6,178 nucleotides of DNA, from assembly GCF_035938995.1 (NCBI RefSeq), contig NZ_DASZGI010000364.1, positions 1-6,178 of the forward strand, given 5' to 3'. Positions 5,203 to 6,178 of this stretch are shown piece after piece; the stretch's first letter is position 1; every line of letters begins with the position of its first letter. The stretch is from DASZGI01 sp035938995 (GTDB lineage: Bacteria > Actinomycetota > Actinomycetes > Streptomycetales > Catenulisporaceae). The notes beneath the pieces are model-generated. The model worked only from the letters and a program-made list of their open reading frames with translations, was not told the origin of the DNA and ran no database searches. The translations under genes and the position numbers were made by a program.

Positions 5203-5853
5203 TCAGTCGTTAGAGGGATCGGCCCACAGATCGCTCACCGCGAGTCCCAGATCGGCCAGCAGTCGGCGCAGTAGCGGCAGCGACAGTCCGATGACGTTGG
5301 ACGGGTCGCCCACGATCGCGTCGACGAAAGAGCCGCCGATACCGTCCAAAGTGAAAGCGCCGGCGACGTACAGCGGCTCGCCGGTCGCCACATATGCCTC
5401 GATCTCGGCGTCCGAGAGGTCAGCGAAGCGCACCGTCGTGCGCGCGACGTCCGACACTTCCCGGACCTGCGCGGCGCCTGCGTCTGTGTCGATCACGCAG
5501 TGGCCGGTCACCAGGACCCCTTCGCGGCCCCGCATGACCTTCCAGCGCGTGATCGCATCCTGCTGGTCGGCGGGTTTGCCGTACGCGACGCCGTCGAGAT
5601 CGAGCACGGAATCGCAGCCGATCACGAGGGTGCGCTGCGCTGCAGCGCCGTCTTGCGCGTCCGGGCGGCGCAACCGCTCGGCGACGGTGCGCGCCTTGGC
5701 CTGGGCCAGCACGAGCGCGAGGCCGGCCGGGTCGGACTGCTCGAACGCGTTCTCGTCGACGCCGCTGACGATCGGCTCCGGGGCGAATCCTGCATGGCGC
5801 AGCAGGGCGAGGCGCGCGGGCGATTGGGAGGCGAGCACGAGTCTCAAGGTCAC
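5203..5853 (-). CDS. maf: Maf family nucleotide pyrophosphatase
   Basis: 216 residues, normal to slightly long for Maf. The family hydrolyses the alpha-beta phosphoanhydride bond of dTTP/UTP or modified nucleotides in the cytoplasm (house-cleaning) and was first linked to septum formation. Visible motifs: LVLASQSPARLALL at the start (the usual SxSPRR reads SQSPAR, with S9, S11 and R14 kept); AQAKA with K53; VIGCDSVL with D81; YGKPADQQDA with K93; and the C-terminal block AGAFTLDGIGGSFVDAIVGDPSNVIGLSLP, the family's AGAYxIQG...GDYxNVVGLP equivalent. GTG 5853 has a modest AGGA 8 nt upstream. It lies 82 nt after accE and 63 nt before the deacetylase gene. Maf next to acyl-CoA carboxylase genes is usual in actinobacteria, as recalled. 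The subfamily (dTTP/UTP versus m7GTP) is not resolved. Confidence 0.96.
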   Translation of the reverse strand: MTLRLVLASQSPARLALLRHAGFAPEPIVSGVDENAFEQSDPAGLALVLAQAKARTVAERLRRPDAQDGAAAQRTLVIGCDSVLDLDGVAYGKPADQQDAITRWKVMRGREGVLVTGHCVIDTDAGAAQVREVSDVARTTVRFADLSDAEIEAYVATGEPLYVAGAFTLDGIGGSFVDAIVGDPSNVIGLSLPLLRRLLADLGLAVSDLWADPSND

Positions 5854-5918
5854 GCGGCCGATCCTATGCGCAGCAGGAGCAGCCGCGCGCAGCCCGATTC
5901 AGGGTATTGATGGTCGAG

Positions 5919-5935
5919 CGTCCGGTGCCCGGACG
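5919..5935 (-). terminator. Perfect hairpin directly after the accE stop
   Basis: On the minus strand CGTCCGG-GCA-CCGGACG forms a 7-bp stem with a 3-nt loop that begins immediately after the accE TGA (5938-5936). No U-run follows (CTCGACC). It may terminate or attenuate transcription between accE and maf, or protect the 3' end of the upstream mRNA. Confidence 0.5.
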
Positions 5936-6178
5936 TCACCGCGGCAGCGCCGACGCGCGCCAGCCGTCTGACGAGTGCGACAGCCGCTTGCGCACGTAGC
6001 GCGAGCGTTCCGTCCACCCGGACACGGGAGCGGAGGCGGCGCGCCGACCCGACTCGGTCGCCGAGGCGGCGCGCCCTGCGAGCACCGCGACGAGCGCTGC
6101 GACCTCCTCCGGCGTGGGCTGCCCGCGCTCGACCGACATCGTCGCGACAGGCGCGGAATCCGTGCCACCGCCGGCGTC
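5936..6178 (-). CDS. accE: Acyl-CoA carboxylase epsilon subunit, probably 5'-truncated by the window edge
   Basis: A small accessory subunit found in actinobacteria; it binds the beta (carboxyltransferase) subunit and stimulates the alpha-beta complex. Visible: SVERGQPTPEEVAALVAVLAG, the conserved xxRGxPTxEExAALxAVL helix start, then a variable Ala/Ser/Arg linker, and the family's C-terminal W-x-x-R...GWRASALPR ending. An ATG at 6139 would give 67 residues. It has no ribosome site, and the frame stays open to 6178 (DAGGGTDSAPVAT), with the ATG falling inside what should be the first beta strand, so the true start is more likely beyond 6178. Normally a beta-subunit gene lies just upstream, outside the window. 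The stop is followed at once by a hairpin. Confidence 0.9.
   Translation of the reverse strand, partial: DAGGGTDSAPVATMSVERGQPTPEEVAALVAVLAGRAASATESGRRAASAPVSGWTERSRYVRKRLSHSSDGWRASALPR

Overview
The window comes from a high-GC actinobacterium. Signs of this are strong G/C bias at third codon positions, many GTG starts, and acyl-CoA carboxylase parts flanking a Maf gene. The alpha / maf / epsilon neighbourhood recalls Streptomyces and relatives such as Catenulispora, but the genus cannot be fixed from the sequence alone. No tRNA, rRNA, insertion sequence, attachment site or CRISPR array is visible.

Layout. At the left edge is the N-terminal start of a biotin carboxylase (acyl-CoA carboxylase alpha subunit) on the minus strand (146 down to 1, continuing outside). 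A divergent intergenic region (161-380) follows. Next is a plus-strand pair: a six-helix rhomboid protease (381-1076), and 38 nt later a large single-pass membrane protein (1115-3037). That protein has a signal peptide, a beta-rich ectodomain that looks Hcp-like, one membrane helix and a roughly 240-residue Glu/Pro/Ala cytoplasmic tail. It ends 21 nt from a convergent minus-strand block. Read in its own direction, that block holds accE (epsilon subunit, running off the right edge), maf (nucleotide pyrophosphatase), a Tat-type lipoprotein polysaccharide deacetylase, and a secreted seven-bladed YVTN/YncE-like beta-propeller. The last two overlap as GTGA and are probably translationally coupled.

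How the parts may fit together. accA and accE belong to acyl-CoA carboxylase (acetyl/propionyl-CoA to malonyl/methylmalonyl-CoA), and Maf is a housekeeping neighbour. The four genes in between all encode membrane or exported proteins. They look like a cell-envelope insert made of two modules: rhomboid plus a possible type I membrane substrate, and deacetylase plus propeller. The rhomboid-substrate link and the Hcp-like assignment are inferences from architecture and motif pattern, and are the most interesting leads here.
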